64,000 nucleotides of DNA. Source: Thaumasiovibrio sp043421945. Lineage in GTDB: Bacteria; Pseudomonadota; Gammaproteobacteria; Enterobacterales; Vibrionaceae. Below the pieces are notes generated by a model. It saw only the letters and a program-made list of their open reading frames with translations, searched no databases and had not been told where the DNA came from. Within the stretch, counting starts at the first letter, position 1, and every line of letters begins with the position of its first letter. The stretch lies in contig JBHOGO010000003.1 of NCBI GenBank assembly GCA_043421945.1, positions 62,001 through 126,000 of the forward strand, written 5' to 3'. The translations under genes were made by a program, and so were the position numbers. Shown piece after piece: positions 34,201 to 43,286 of this stretch.

Positions 34201-34923
34201 ATGGAAATCAGTGTCTTAATCTACTGTGCAATCGCATTGGCGGTAGGTTGTTTTGTTCAAAGCAGTATCGGCTTTGGTATGGCGATTGTAGCCGCACCAA
34301 TTATCTTTTTATTTGAGCCACGCTTTGTACCAGGCACCATTACGTATATGGGCTTATTACTCGCACTCACCAATACTTACCAATATCGGAGAAGCATCTC
34401 TTACCGAGGCTTGGGGGCTGCTTTCGCAGGACGGGTACCTGGTACTTTCGTCGCTGGTTGGTTATTGATCGTAATGAGCAGTGCACAGATAGCCATTGTA
34501 CTGGGTGTGGGTGTATTGCTAGCCGTTGTCGTCAGCTTAAGTAAAGTTAACATTCAGCCCACGACTAAGTCACTTTTTTGGGCTGGCTTTGCTTCGGGGG
34601 TGATGGGGACGAGTACCAGTATCGGTGGCCCACCAATGGCCCTTGTTTTACAGCATGCAGAAGGAAGCAAATTGAGAGCAAACCTCTCTGCTTATTTTCT
34701 GTTTAGTAGTGCACTCTCTCTCGCTGTTCTAACCTACACGGGACACTTTAGTTGGTGGCACATGAAGTATGGGACGATGATGCTCCCACCAAGTTTATTT
34801 GCGATTTGGTTTTCTTTTAGAATTCAGCACTTAATTAAAGCGGAGTGGATGCGAATGGCGATTCTCGTGCTTTGCTCTGTTTCAGGGGTCACTGCTCTCT
34901 ATCAAGGCTTTACTAGCTTGTGA
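34201..34923 (+). CDS. TauE/SafE family (TSUP) membrane transporter
   Basis: A 240-residue membrane protein with about eight hydrophobic segments. The two repeats carry the TSUP strings FVQSSIGFGMAIVAAP near residue 20 and GVMGTSTSIGGPPMAL near residue 130. The family exports sulfite, sulfoacetate or related organic anions; the substrate here is unknown. ATG 34201 has GGAG just upstream; an in-frame start at 34174 is less likely. A strong terminator follows, shared with the convergent DUF3943 gene. Confidence 0.88.
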   Translation: MEISVLIYCAIALAVGCFVQSSIGFGMAIVAAPIIFLFEPRFVPGTITYMGLLLALTNTYQYRRSISYRGLGAAFAGRVPGTFVAGWLLIVMSSAQIAIVLGVGVLLAVVVSLSKVNIQPTTKSLFWAGFASGVMGTSTSIGGPPMALVLQHAEGSKLRANLSAYFLFSSALSLAVLTYTGHFSWWHMKYGTMMLPPSLFAIWFSFRIQHLIKAEWMRMAILVLCSVSGVTALYQGFTSL

Positions 34924-34966
34924 GCTAATGAAAGGCTTTGTATCGTTTAGTCTTGTGTTAGAAGAA

Positions 34967-35000
34967 TAAAAAAAGCGCGGAAGTTCGCGCTTTTTTTTAA
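34967..35000. terminator. Bidirectional terminator
   Basis: AAAAAAAGCGCG-GAAGTT-CGCGCTTTTTTTT hairpin between the convergent TSUP and DUF3943 genes. Confidence 0.92.
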
Positions 35001-35066
35001 CTCACTGTGTTATCGAGCTTTTCAATGGAATGCTTGATGTCACAAAGCGTCTTTAGCAGGCTATTA

Positions 35067-35957
35067 TCACCACTTAAGTTTTACTTCGAGACCAACAAAT
35101 TGGCTGTCGTAACGAGCACCTGAATCCAGTGCATAGTTAGCGGCATTTTGATTTCCAAACCACGGTGTGTAATTCATGTTCACGTCGACATCATCTTTCC
35201 ACCAGTCGGTGATCCAGTAGTGGATATGCCCAACAGGGTTAAGTAAGAATAAGTTAACGCTACCAAATCTTTTGGATCCCCAAACCTCACCACCATTAGC
35301 ATGAATGGCCTGCTCTTGTTGGTACATGATTTCACCGACAGCAGCACCAAACACAGGGGTGACGATAATATCTTGAATAGACGGTACTTCTGCGAATGCT
35401 TCTACACCATACTCCCAAAAGAAAGTCGACATGGTGAATGAATACATGAATGATTTCCATTCATCGTAACCTGCGTGACGAGCTGCAGTATAGTAAACGC
35501 CACCAAAATAAGGGTGCATCACATAGTTCAGGAAGTGATCATCTTTATCCCAAACAGGCCCTTCCTTAACGTTTCCCCACCATTTGCTCGCTAAGCGACT
35601 CATATCGCGATCGTCATCATCCCAATTGGTGATGCTTTCAGGCAATAGTGTCATTAAGCCTACTGTCGCGACACTTAGTCCTAGAATGGTATAAGTTTGC
35701 TCTTTGAGGTAGTCCCAATTTTCATCTGGACTAGCTTGCAGATGAAGTGGAAGTGAAGGATTGACCGGTTCTAACACGGTGACTTCTTCGCCGTAGTTCA
35801 AAGTTGAGCCGTCAAAGGGGTCAAAGCGGTAAATTGGTTGCTCTGGACTGGTCTCACAATAGTCGAAGTAGAGCCCCTCACACGTCGAAGGTGTATAGGC
35901 ATATGCCTGTGTCGATAAGCACAGGCCAGCAATGACGGGTAATACTGCAGATTTCAA
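35067..35957 (-). CDS. Exported DUF3943 family protein
   Basis: A 296-residue protein with a signal peptide (MKSAVLPVIAGLCLSTQAYA, cleavage after AYA). The mature part has the DUF3943 features: HFLNYVMHPYFGGVYYTAAR with conserved His and Pro, many aromatic residues, and a C-terminal segment ending in Trp (GLEVKLKW), as in outer-membrane-associated proteins. The start is TTG at 35957 with GGGAG 6 bases upstream. Function is unknown; the family is thought to sit in the outer membrane. It is monocistronic. Confidence 0.82.
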   Translation of the reverse strand: MKSAVLPVIAGLCLSTQAYAYTPSTCEGLYFDYCETSPEQPIYRFDPFDGSTLNYGEEVTVLEPVNPSLPLHLQASPDENWDYLKEQTYTILGLSVATVGLMTLLPESITNWDDDDRDMSRLASKWWGNVKEGPVWDKDDHFLNYVMHPYFGGVYYTAARHAGYDEWKSFMYSFTMSTFFWEYGVEAFAEVPSIQDIIVTPVFGAAVGEIMYQQEQAIHANGGEVWGSKRFGSVNLFLLNPVGHIHYWITDWWKDDVDVNMNYTPWFGNQNAANYALDSGARYDSQFVGLEVKLKW

Positions 35958-36130
35958 TCCGAACTCCCTTTTATAAGCAACAAGTTCTAATGGCGTAAAA
36001 AATGGTGTGCATTATCGCTTAACCGTATGGAAAAGCCTAGCGCTGTTCATTGAAAATATCATTTAAACGTTACTTCTCGTAGCAATACATTTGAAGTTAG
36101 CTGAGAGAGCGTGATCTTGTGGCGGTGAAT

Positions 36131-36158
36131 AGGTGCAAGCGCATTTAGGCTTGCACCT
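36131..36158. terminator. Hairpin downstream of tyrP
   Basis: AGGTGCAAGC and GCTTGCACCT pair perfectly over 10 bases with an 8-base loop, 26 bases beyond the tyrP stop. There is no T run, so terminator function is only probable. Confidence 0.5.
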
Positions 36159-36183
36159 TGGTCTCAGTGGCTAGAAAAACGTA

Positions 36184-37434
36184 TTATCCCATCGAAGGAA
36201 TAAGCCCAAACATTTGAGCGCACTGTGCCAATATAATGACAATACCCAAACATGAAGCGGCAACGAGCCCGAAATTTGCAGTGATGTTATTTACTGCCGT
36301 TAGTGTGACTTGCCCATGAGAAGGTAGATCTAGCTTCATGGTGTGGTTGTTAAAATGTTGGTCTTGTCGTTGACGTGCTTTGTAGGCCATAGCAACGGGT
36401 AAAAATATAGCGAGCACGACTAATGCGAGCGACGCATAGCCTAAAGCGATAATAAACCCCTGCGGATAGAAAATAGCGAAGGTCAGTGGGGGCATAAAGG
36501 TGACGACTGCACTAGTGCTGCGCGATGGGTTGCCCAACATATCGCGGATAAAATCGAATAACCCAAGACTGACACCAATAAACGATGTCAGTAGGGCTAA
36601 ATCGGCAAAGCTTTGTAGAGCCGGTGATAGCCAGTTTGATTGGCTACTCGCAGATAACATCGGTAGGAAAGCATCAAGTTGATGACTGTTCAGCAGTTGC
36701 TCTGTTGTCAGAGTACCTTGTGTTGACCATTGCCAAATTAAGTAGATGACAAGCGGTAATGCAGATCCAACAAGGATAACCTTACGAAGTTTTATTGGCG
36801 ATACATCTAAGTAGCGAACAATCGAAGGGATACTTCCGTGAAAGCCAAAGGAAGTGAAAATGATAGGAAGGGCAGAAAAAATAAGTAAATGATTGTTTGG
36901 GGTGTGGACGAGATTATCCATCGCTACTTGTGGTGCAAGAAGCTTAAAAGTGATGACGAGTAAGATGAGCTTGACCGTGAATAAAATGCGATTGGTGATA
37001 TCAGCATGTTTAACGCCAGTCGAAACAATGGCTGCGACGATGATGGTTAGGAGGATACTGCCTACCGCTGGTGAAATACCCACTGGACTGAAAGCATTAA
37101 ATTTAAGTGCTAATTGTCCGCCACCGCCAGCTATATAGGCTGCACAAAGCGCATAAAATAGAAATAACATGGCGGTTGTCGCAATAATCTTTCCTCTGCG
37201 TCCTAAGAATTGATTGGCTAAACTATGTAATGTCGCATTCGTGTCGGCATGCTGGTGCACCTCTAGCATTAGTAATGCGGTATAGGCCATCAATGCCCAC
37301 ATACCCAACATGATCAGTGAAGAATAGATAAACCCTAAACCTGCAGATGCGATAGGAAGCGCCAGCATACCTGCACCGATGGTGGTGCCTGCAATAATGA
37401 GTGTACTGCCAAATAGTTTGTAGTTTTGGTTCAT
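36184..37434 (-). CDS. tyrP: Tyrosine-specific transporter, TyrP-like (HAAAP family)
   Basis: A 416-residue amino acid permease of the hydroxy/aromatic amino acid family, with eleven hydrophobic segments expected. It follows E. coli TyrP from AGTTIGAGMLALP at the N-terminus through IFTSFGFHGSIPSIVRY and DLALLTSFIGVSLGLFD to the C-terminal GLIPSMG. It should import tyrosine with protons; tryptophan specificity (Mtr-like) cannot be excluded. ATG 37434 gives the closest N-terminus to TyrP, but ATG 37458 is also open, and neither has a strong ribosome binding site. A TyrR-like box lies upstream. Confidence 0.85.
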   Translation of the reverse strand: MNQNYKLFGSTLIIAGTTIGAGMLALPIASAGLGFIYSSLIMLGMWALMAYTALLMLEVHQHADTNATLHSLANQFLGRRGKIIATTAMLFLFYALCAAYIAGGGGQLALKFNAFSPVGISPAVGSILLTIIVAAIVSTGVKHADITNRILFTVKLILLVITFKLLAPQVAMDNLVHTPNNHLLIFSALPIIFTSFGFHGSIPSIVRYLDVSPIKLRKVILVGSALPLVIYLIWQWSTQGTLTTEQLLNSHQLDAFLPMLSASSQSNWLSPALQSFADLALLTSFIGVSLGLFDFIRDMLGNPSRSTSAVVTFMPPLTFAIFYPQGFIIALGYASLALVVLAIFLPVAMAYKARQRQDQHFNNHTMKLDLPSHGQVTLTAVNNITANFGLVAASCLGIVIILAQCAQMFGLIPSMG

Positions 37435-37591
37435 CTGTATATTATTCTTTACGTTCATTGTGGGTTTTGGTCATTTTTAATGACGGGTTAGGGCCGGAGT
37501 GAGCTGGTGGTTGTATTAAGATGCAAGTCACTATCACGGCTGAGGGGAATTTACCGTGCATTATTGAAAGTGTCAAAATTTGATTACGAGT

Positions 37592-37613
37592 GGTGTAATA
37601 AAATAATTACACC
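37592..37613. promoter_or_regulatory. Candidate TyrR box upstream of tyrP
   Basis: GGTGTAAT-AAAATA-ATTACACC is a perfect 8-base inverted repeat with a 6-base spacer. Its core TGTAAT-N6-ATTACA matches the TyrR box TGTAAA-N6-TTTACA except at one symmetric base pair. It lies about 160 bases before tyrP. Confidence 0.6.
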
Positions 37614-37812
37614 GCCGTGAGTGTTATGCTGTTCCATACCGAAATTTGTCACATAGATTAGGCTTGCCTTTTTAATGGTCGTTGTAATTTAAGCACTATC
37701 ATTTCAATGATTTATCCACATTTGCGACTAACTTAGGTATACAATAAGTGTTTAAATGTAAGTGTTGTTGCATAACGTGTCAGTCAGTCAGTGAGTAAGC
37801 CAAGGAGTCAAC

Positions 37813-39063
37813 GTGAAAATATCTATGCTAAGTACCGGCGAGGAAGTCCTCCATGGCGATATTGTCGATAGTAATGCCGCTTGGTTTTCTCAGCGCTGTT
37901 TTGATGAAGGGGTTGGGTTATCTCGCCGAGTGACAGTGGGTGATGAGTTACAGGCATTGAGCGATGAAATGGTTGCATTGAGCCGAAACAGCGATATTGT
38001 CATCGTAAATGGTGGGCTTGGACCAACAGAAGATGATTTGAGTGCGGCGGCGGCGGCATTGGCGCTCGGTGTAGGGTTAACCTTGTTCGAAGACTGGGTG
38101 AGTGCGATGAAAGAGAAGTATCAGGCGATGCAACGTGATATGCCTGATACAAATTTAAAGCAAGCTATGCTGCCGGAAGGCGCAACAATTATTGATAACC
38201 CCGTGGGAACGGCATGTGGTTTTCATGTGAAGCTAAACCAGGCTGATTTCTACTTTACCCCCGGTGTACCAAGCGAATTTTATCGTATGGTGGATGACCA
38301 AGTTTTACCAGCGATACTCGACAAAGCGGGGAACAGGCAGACGACAGCTCGTGGTTGTTACCGTTTTTATACTTTTGGTCTTTCAGAGTCTGGGATTAGC
38401 CAGCGTATCGCTTCGTTGGTATTGCCTGAAGGGTATGAAATTGGCTATCGTTCGTATCTCCCTTACATAGAAGTGAAGATTTTCGCCGATCTCTCTCGCG
38501 AAGACTTTCCGACGGTACGTGACGCTATTGCTGCAAAGTTAGGTGATAACACGGTGAGTATTAACCAGCCGCTTGTTGAAGCGATAGGTGAACGCCTCGA
38601 TCATTATGAGTTAAGTGTCTCAATTGCTGAGCAATCAACCGCTGGATTGGTTAACGTCGAACTGCACTCCAGCAGCCTCGCAAGACAATATCTAAAGCAA
38701 GGGTGGTTTATACGCCCAAGTTTAGAAGAGACGCTTTCTGATGCTGACCCTTTAGCCGCTGCGCTCGCAATGGCAACAGCTTGCAGAGAGAAAACAGCTG
38801 CTGATATTGGCCTCGCAAGCGGAACCGATATTGATGGTTATGTTGCTGTCGCTATTGCAACCGCACAAGGTGAATTTGGATTGTTGGTTCGTAGCCGCCG
38901 TAAGCGAAAAGCAGCGGACAGTCGATTAGTGATTACGACGCTGTTGCTGGATATATTGCGCCGCTACTTGAATGATCTTCCACTCGCCGGCGATTATGAG
39001 TCGATGTCGGTTGAAGGTGAAATATTTTTGCCAAGGGCTGAGGATGCTCAACAAGTAGAATAA
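37813..39063 (+). CDS. CinA family protein (molybdopterin-binding-like domain plus CinA C-terminal domain)
   Basis: A 416-residue protein of the CinA/YfaY family. The N-terminal MoaB/MogA-like domain shows STGEEVLHGDIVDSNAAW and NGGLGPTEDDLSAAA; the C-terminal half (from about 255) is a CinA domain with SIAEQSTAGLV in place of the usual ESCTGG-type nucleophile region. True CinA enzymes have NMN deamidase and ADP-ribose pyrophosphatase activities. The altered deamidase motif suggests the C-terminal activity may be lost, as in YfaY. Start is GTG 37813 with AAGGAG 6 bases ahead. It is monocistronic. Confidence 0.87.
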   Translation: MKISMLSTGEEVLHGDIVDSNAAWFSQRCFDEGVGLSRRVTVGDELQALSDEMVALSRNSDIVIVNGGLGPTEDDLSAAAAALALGVGLTLFEDWVSAMKEKYQAMQRDMPDTNLKQAMLPEGATIIDNPVGTACGFHVKLNQADFYFTPGVPSEFYRMVDDQVLPAILDKAGNRQTTARGCYRFYTFGLSESGISQRIASLVLPEGYEIGYRSYLPYIEVKIFADLSREDFPTVRDAIAAKLGDNTVSINQPLVEAIGERLDHYELSVSIAEQSTAGLVNVELHSSSLARQYLKQGWFIRPSLEETLSDADPLAAALAMATACREKTAADIGLASGTDIDGYVAVAIATAQGEFGLLVRSRRKRKAADSRLVITTLLLDILRRYLNDLPLAGDYESMSVEGEIFLPRAEDAQQVE

Positions 39064-39371
39064 AAGAAAGTTTAGCTTGGTGCACTGAAAGTGCGTTTAC
39101 CCTATAGCTGCTGAGATAATATGGGTAATGAGTCGACCTCATGATGAACTTTTCATCATAGACTCACCTAAACCAAGTCAAAATTTTGAATGCATATTGT
39201 TCAAACTTAGCCAGTAGTTAGTGCTATTGGCTTTTTTATATACAGAACAAGCAAAGTATTCACGGAAGGTATTTACATTTTATTGTGGGTTTTCTATAAA
39301 GTCACAAGTTCGTTACTCTGCCTCTGCCTCTGCCTCTGCCTCTGCCTCTGCCTCTGCCTCTGCCTCTGCCT
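39064..39371. other. Gap with a simple-sequence repeat
   Basis: Between the convergent CinA-family gene and yfaE. It contains no gene I can support. The right end is the CTCTGC tandem repeat; no clear hairpin terminator is seen for either gene. Confidence 0.6.
39316..39369. repeat. Hexanucleotide tandem repeat (CTCTGC)9
   Basis: Nine perfect copies, ending two bases before the TAA of yfaE (minus strand). Read on the yfaE strand just behind the stop, the repeat would encode alternating Arg-Gln if the stop were read through or lost. Confidence 0.95.
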
Positions 39372-39647
39372 TTACTTTGCTTTGATATGATAGGAAACGT
39401 CTGTGAGTTTTAAGTTGGATACAGGCTTACAAATGCAAGGCAAAACCTCATTAGGCATCGTAAAGGCCAGTGAGGCTTGTGTATATTCTACTTCTCCTTC
39501 AACCAGAGTGCATTTACAAGAGCCGCAGAAGCCGTCTTTACACTGGGCTTCTGCTTCAATGCCTTGCTGGGCGAGGGATGTTAGTAAATTATCAGAGGCG
39601 TCGAGGTAAACAACCTCTTCGCCTTGATTGATATCGACTTTAATCAA
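39372..39647 (-). CDS. yfaE: 2Fe-2S ferredoxin YfaE, cofactor maintenance for ribonucleotide reductase
   Basis: A 91-residue plant-type ferredoxin. The four Cys ligands are in CKDGFCGSCKC (three) and LPCICKPV. In E. coli YfaE delivers electrons that build or repair the diferric-tyrosyl radical of NrdB. The start is TTG at 39647, whose first base pairs overlap the nrdB stop (TTGA), so translation is coupled to nrdB. It ends the nrdA-nrdB-yfaE operon. A nine-copy hexanucleotide repeat begins two bases behind the stop. Confidence 0.93.
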   Translation of the reverse strand: MIKVDINQGEEVVYLDASDNLLTSLAQQGIEAEAQCKDGFCGSCKCTLVEGEVEYTQASLAFTMPNEVLPCICKPVSNLKLTDVSYHIKAK

Positions 39648-40777
39648 AGCTCGAAATCACCGAGATCGTCAGCACTGATATCGTTGTCAATTTGACCTAC
39701 AAGGTACGAACTAATTTCAGCTTCCTGTGGTGCAACTTGTACGTTATCTGATGATAACCAAGCATTGATCCAAGGAATTGGGTTTTGGTCAGCATCAGTA
39801 TATGCAGGCTTCAAGCCCACCGCTTGCATGCGCAGGTTGGTAATATATTCTACGTATTGGCAAAGAATATCTTTGTTAAGACCGATCATTGAGCCATCTT
39901 TGAACAGGTATTCAGCCCACTCTTTTTCTTGCTCCGCCGCGTCTTTGAATAAATCGAAGCATTCTTGTTCACACTCTAGAGCGATCTCTGCCATTTCTGG
40001 GTCATCTTTACCACTGCGAAGTAAATTGAGCATGTGCTGTGTGCCTGTTAGATGCAATGCTTCATCACGGGCGATCAGTTTGATGATCTTCGCATTGCCT
40101 TCCATAAGCTCACGTTCTGCAAACGCAAATGAACAAGCAAAGCTAACGTAGAAGCGGATGGCTTCTAAGGCGTTGACAGACATCAGGCAAACGTACAATT
40201 TTTTCTTCAGCGCACGAAGGTCAACTTTAACTATTTTCCCGTTAAGGTTGTGCTCACCTTCACCGAAGCGGTGGTAGTCGTTAGTGGCCTGAATCAAATC
40301 ATCATAATACGATGAGATATCTTCAGCGCGCTTAACGATATATTCGTTTTCGACGATATCATCAAAGACAACCGCTGGGTCTTTAACGATGTTACGAATA
40401 ATGTGAGTATATGAACGAGAATGAATCGTTTCAGAAAATGCCCATGTTTCTATCCACGTTTCAAGCTCAGGAATGGAAACTAATGGGAGTAACGCAACGT
40501 TTGGACTACGGCCTTGAATGGAATCAAGCAGCGTTTGGTATTTTAAGTTTGAGATGAAAATATGTTGTTCATGATCTGGCAGACCCGCGTAGTCGATTCG
40601 GTCACTGGAGACATCCACTTCCTCAGGGCGCCAGAAAAATGATAATTGCTTTTCGATGAGTTTTTCGAAAATTTCGTACTTTTGTTGATCGTAGCGAGCT
40701 ACGTTGACCGCTTGACCGAAAAACATCGGTTCGGTTAGTGGATTGTTTTTCTGCTTAGTGAAAGTACTGTAAGCCAT
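39644..40777 (-). CDS. nrdB: Ribonucleoside-diphosphate reductase class Ia, beta subunit
   Basis: A 377-residue diiron protein that holds the tyrosyl radical. Iron ligands are in WAFSETIHSRSYTHII (Glu, His and the radical Tyr) and in ELMEGNAKIIKLIARDEALH. The C-terminal tail, which docks into NrdA, ends in a run of acidic residues (DNDISADDLGDFEL). ATG 40777 has GAGGAA upstream and gives the standard N-terminus MAYSTFTKQKN; the frame is open to 40903 without meaning. It lies 64 bases after nrdA, with a hairpin in the spacer. Confidence 0.97.
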   Translation of the reverse strand: MAYSTFTKQKNNPLTEPMFFGQAVNVARYDQQKYEIFEKLIEKQLSFFWRPEEVDVSSDRIDYAGLPDHEQHIFISNLKYQTLLDSIQGRSPNVALLPLVSIPELETWIETWAFSETIHSRSYTHIIRNIVKDPAVVFDDIVENEYIVKRAEDISSYYDDLIQATNDYHRFGEGEHNLNGKIVKVDLRALKKKLYVCLMSVNALEAIRFYVSFACSFAFAERELMEGNAKIIKLIARDEALHLTGTQHMLNLLRSGKDDPEMAEIALECEQECFDLFKDAAEQEKEWAEYLFKDGSMIGLNKDILCQYVEYITNLRMQAVGLKPAYTDADQNPIPWINAWLSSDNVQVAPQEAEISSYLVGQIDNDISADDLGDFEL

Positions 40778-40795
40778 GGTATTCCTCAAACTGTT

Positions 40796-40820
40796 AAAGG
40801 GCCCACAAAGTGGACCCTTG
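40796..40820 (-). promoter_or_regulatory. Intercistronic hairpin between nrdA and nrdB
   Basis: AAGGGCCCAC-AAA-GTGGACCCTT forms a 10-base stem with one mismatch. Without a T run it is more likely an mRNA processing or stability element than a terminator. Confidence 0.5.
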
Positions 40821-40841
40821 CTATCCTTGATATAAAGTAAC

Positions 40842-43106
40842 TTAGATTTTACAACCGCCGCCTGCACAGTCATCGTCAGATTGAGCATCTGAAGCGCCGT
40901 CACGTGTGTTGTGATAATACAGAGTTTTTACACCCAGCTTATAAGCGGAGAGTAGATCTTTTAGAAGTAACTTCATTGGCACTTTACCGCCAGGTTGTGC
41001 GCTCGGGTCGTAGTTTGTATTTGCTGAGATTGCTTGGTCGACGAACTTTTGCATCAGCCCAACAAGTTGTAGGTAGCCATCGTTGGAACCGATATTCCAT
41101 AGCAACTCATAGTTATCTTTGTACTTCGAGTATTCAGGGACGACTTGCTTCAAGATACCATCTTTAGATGCCTTGACTGATACAAAACCACGTGGTGGCT
41201 CAATACCATTGGTAGCATTCGAAATCTGAGACGAGGTTTCAGACGGCATTAATGCAGAAAGTGTTGAGTTACGAAGGCCATGAGTTTGAATCTCATCGCG
41301 AAGCGTTTCCCAATCATAGTGAAGCGGCTCGTCACAAACTTTATCTAAGTCTTTCTTGTACGTGTCGATAGGTAAAATGCCTTTCGCGTACTTGGTTTCG
41401 TTGAACGAAGGACAAGCACCTTGTTCTTTTGCTAAACCCACAGAAGCTTTCAGCAAGTAATATTGAATGGCTTCAAACGTACGGTGAGTTAGCGCATTAC
41501 CGCTTCCGTCAGAATATTTTGCACCATTCTTCGCTAGATAGTATGCGTAGTTGATCACGCCAACACCGAGGGTACGACGATTCATTGTTGAGATCTTCGC
41601 CGCTGGCATCGGGTAATCTTGGTAATCGAGTAGCGCATCAAGGGCACGAACAGTCAGTTCAGAAAGCTCTTCGAGTTCATCGAGCGAATCGAGTTTACCC
41701 AAGTTAAAGGCTGAGAGAGTACACAGTGCAATTTCACCATTTTCGTCTTCAACGTTGTTTAACGGGCGAGTGGGTAGAGCAATTTCCATACACAGGTTTG
41801 ATTGGCGAATCGGTGCCACTTTTTCGTCAAACGGGCTGTGAGTATTACAGTGGTCAACGTTTTGAATGTAGATGCGGCCTGTAGAAGCACGCTCCTGCAT
41901 CATGGTTGAAAACAGCTCAATGGCCTTGATGGTCTTACGCTTAATGCTGTTATCTTGCTCATACTTGACATAAAGGCGCTCGAACTCTTCTTGATCTTCG
42001 AAGAAGGCGTCGTAAAGTCCAGGAACATCTGAAGGTGAAAACAGGCTAATGTCGCCACCTTTAATCAAGCGGGTATACATGAGCTTGTTGATCTGAACGC
42101 CATAATCCATATGACGAACACGGTTCTCTTCAACACCACGGTTATTTTTTAGAACGAGAAGTGATTCGACTTCACCATGCCATAGTGGATAGAAGACCGT
42201 TGCAGCACCGCCACGAACGCCACCTTGTGAGCAACACTTAACTGCAGTTTGGAAGTATTTATAAAATGGGATACAGCCAGTATGGAAGGCTTCACCACCG
42301 CGAATTTCACTGCCTAGCGCACGAATACGACCAGCATTAATACCAATACCAGCACGTTGCGAAACATAACGAACGATTGAACTTGCTGTAGCGTTAATAG
42401 AGTCAAGACTGTCGTCACACTCGATCAGTACACATGAGCTGAATTGACGAGTCGGTGTACGTACACCTGACATAATGGGTGTAGGAAGCGAAATCTTGAA
42501 AGTGGATACCGCATCATAGAAACGACGAATGTAATCCATACGCGTCGCTTTTGGATAGTTAGCGAAAAGGCAAGCCGCTACCATCATATATAGGAATTGT
42601 GCACTCTCATAGATTTCACCAGATACACGGTTTTGAACAAGGTACTTACCTTCAAGTTGTTTAACCGCCGCGTAAGAGAAATCCATATCACGCCAATGGT
42701 CGAGGAACTCGTCCATCTGCTCAAATTCTTCTTGGGTGTAATCTTCTAATAAGTGTTTATCGTATTTACCATTATCAACAAGCTTAACAACGTGGTCGAA
42801 CAATTTTGGTGGCTCAAACTGACCATATGCTTTCTTACGCAAATGGAAGATAGCCAAACGAGCAGCAACATATTGGTAATCTGGCGTTTGCTCAGAGATC
42901 AGATCCGCAGCCGCTTTAATTATGGTCTCATGGATATCTGACGTTTTGATTCCATTGTAGAACTGGATATGTGATTTTAGTTCTACTTGTGAAACTGACA
43001 CGTTGTCGAGGTCTTTAGCGGCCCAAGTGATCACACGGTGAATTTTATCGAGGTCGATGACTTCCGTTTGTCCGTTGCGCTTGGTAACCGTAAGTTGTTG
43101 GTTCAT
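40842..43106 (-). CDS. nrdA: Ribonucleoside-diphosphate reductase class Ia, alpha subunit
   Basis: A 754-residue catalytic subunit that reduces nucleoside diphosphates. The N-terminal ATP-cone reads LTVTKRNGQTEVIDLDKI. Active-site strings include FSSCVLIECDDS, NLCMEIALPT and CTLSAFNLGK, and the C-terminal redox Cys pair is in DDCAGGGCKI. ATG 43106 gives the family N-terminus MNQQLTVTKRNG; the frame is open to 43205. The operon continues with nrdB and yfaE. The upstream region has candidate NrdR boxes and a DnaA box. Confidence 0.97.
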   Translation of the reverse strand: MNQQLTVTKRNGQTEVIDLDKIHRVITWAAKDLDNVSVSQVELKSHIQFYNGIKTSDIHETIIKAAADLISEQTPDYQYVAARLAIFHLRKKAYGQFEPPKLFDHVVKLVDNGKYDKHLLEDYTQEEFEQMDEFLDHWRDMDFSYAAVKQLEGKYLVQNRVSGEIYESAQFLYMMVAACLFANYPKATRMDYIRRFYDAVSTFKISLPTPIMSGVRTPTRQFSSCVLIECDDSLDSINATASSIVRYVSQRAGIGINAGRIRALGSEIRGGEAFHTGCIPFYKYFQTAVKCCSQGGVRGGAATVFYPLWHGEVESLLVLKNNRGVEENRVRHMDYGVQINKLMYTRLIKGGDISLFSPSDVPGLYDAFFEDQEEFERLYVKYEQDNSIKRKTIKAIELFSTMMQERASTGRIYIQNVDHCNTHSPFDEKVAPIRQSNLCMEIALPTRPLNNVEDENGEIALCTLSAFNLGKLDSLDELEELSELTVRALDALLDYQDYPMPAAKISTMNRRTLGVGVINYAYYLAKNGAKYSDGSGNALTHRTFEAIQYYLLKASVGLAKEQGACPSFNETKYAKGILPIDTYKKDLDKVCDEPLHYDWETLRDEIQTHGLRNSTLSALMPSETSSQISNATNGIEPPRGFVSVKASKDGILKQVVPEYSKYKDNYELLWNIGSNDGYLQLVGLMQKFVDQAISANTNYDPSAQPGGKVPMKLLLKDLLSAYKLGVKTLYYHNTRDGASDAQSDDDCAGGGCKI

Positions 43107-43201
43107 TGTTTGTTGAGATCCCAAATTGAATAATGGCTGATTGAGCACCGCTACCTGTTTTTCTATACGACCGATATTTAGTATGTTTTTTAAGTCAAGA
43201 A

Positions 43202-43249
43202 ACACAAGATATAGGGTTGTTTAGCGGTTCGGTGTACAAGATAGTGATG
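43202..43249. promoter_or_regulatory. Pair of candidate NrdR boxes upstream of nrdA
   Basis: ACACAAGATATAGGGT (43202-43217) and GTACAAGATAGTGATG (43234-43249) share the ACAAGATA core and are 32 bases apart, close to the three-turn spacing of NrdR box pairs. They lie 96-143 bases before the nrdA start. Confidence 0.55.
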
Positions 43250-43286
43250 TACGAGTCGTTTTGCAACTGTTCAGTTAGCTAGAAAT

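Noticed and set aside
37712..37720. DnaA box TTATCCACA before the CinA-family gene
   Set aside because: An exact match, but a single 9-base site is expected by chance at this frequency and no replication or DnaA-controlled gene is beside it.
39316..39369. CTCTGC repeat as a CRISPR array
   Set aside because: The units are six bases without spacers and no cas genes are near; this is a simple-sequence repeat.
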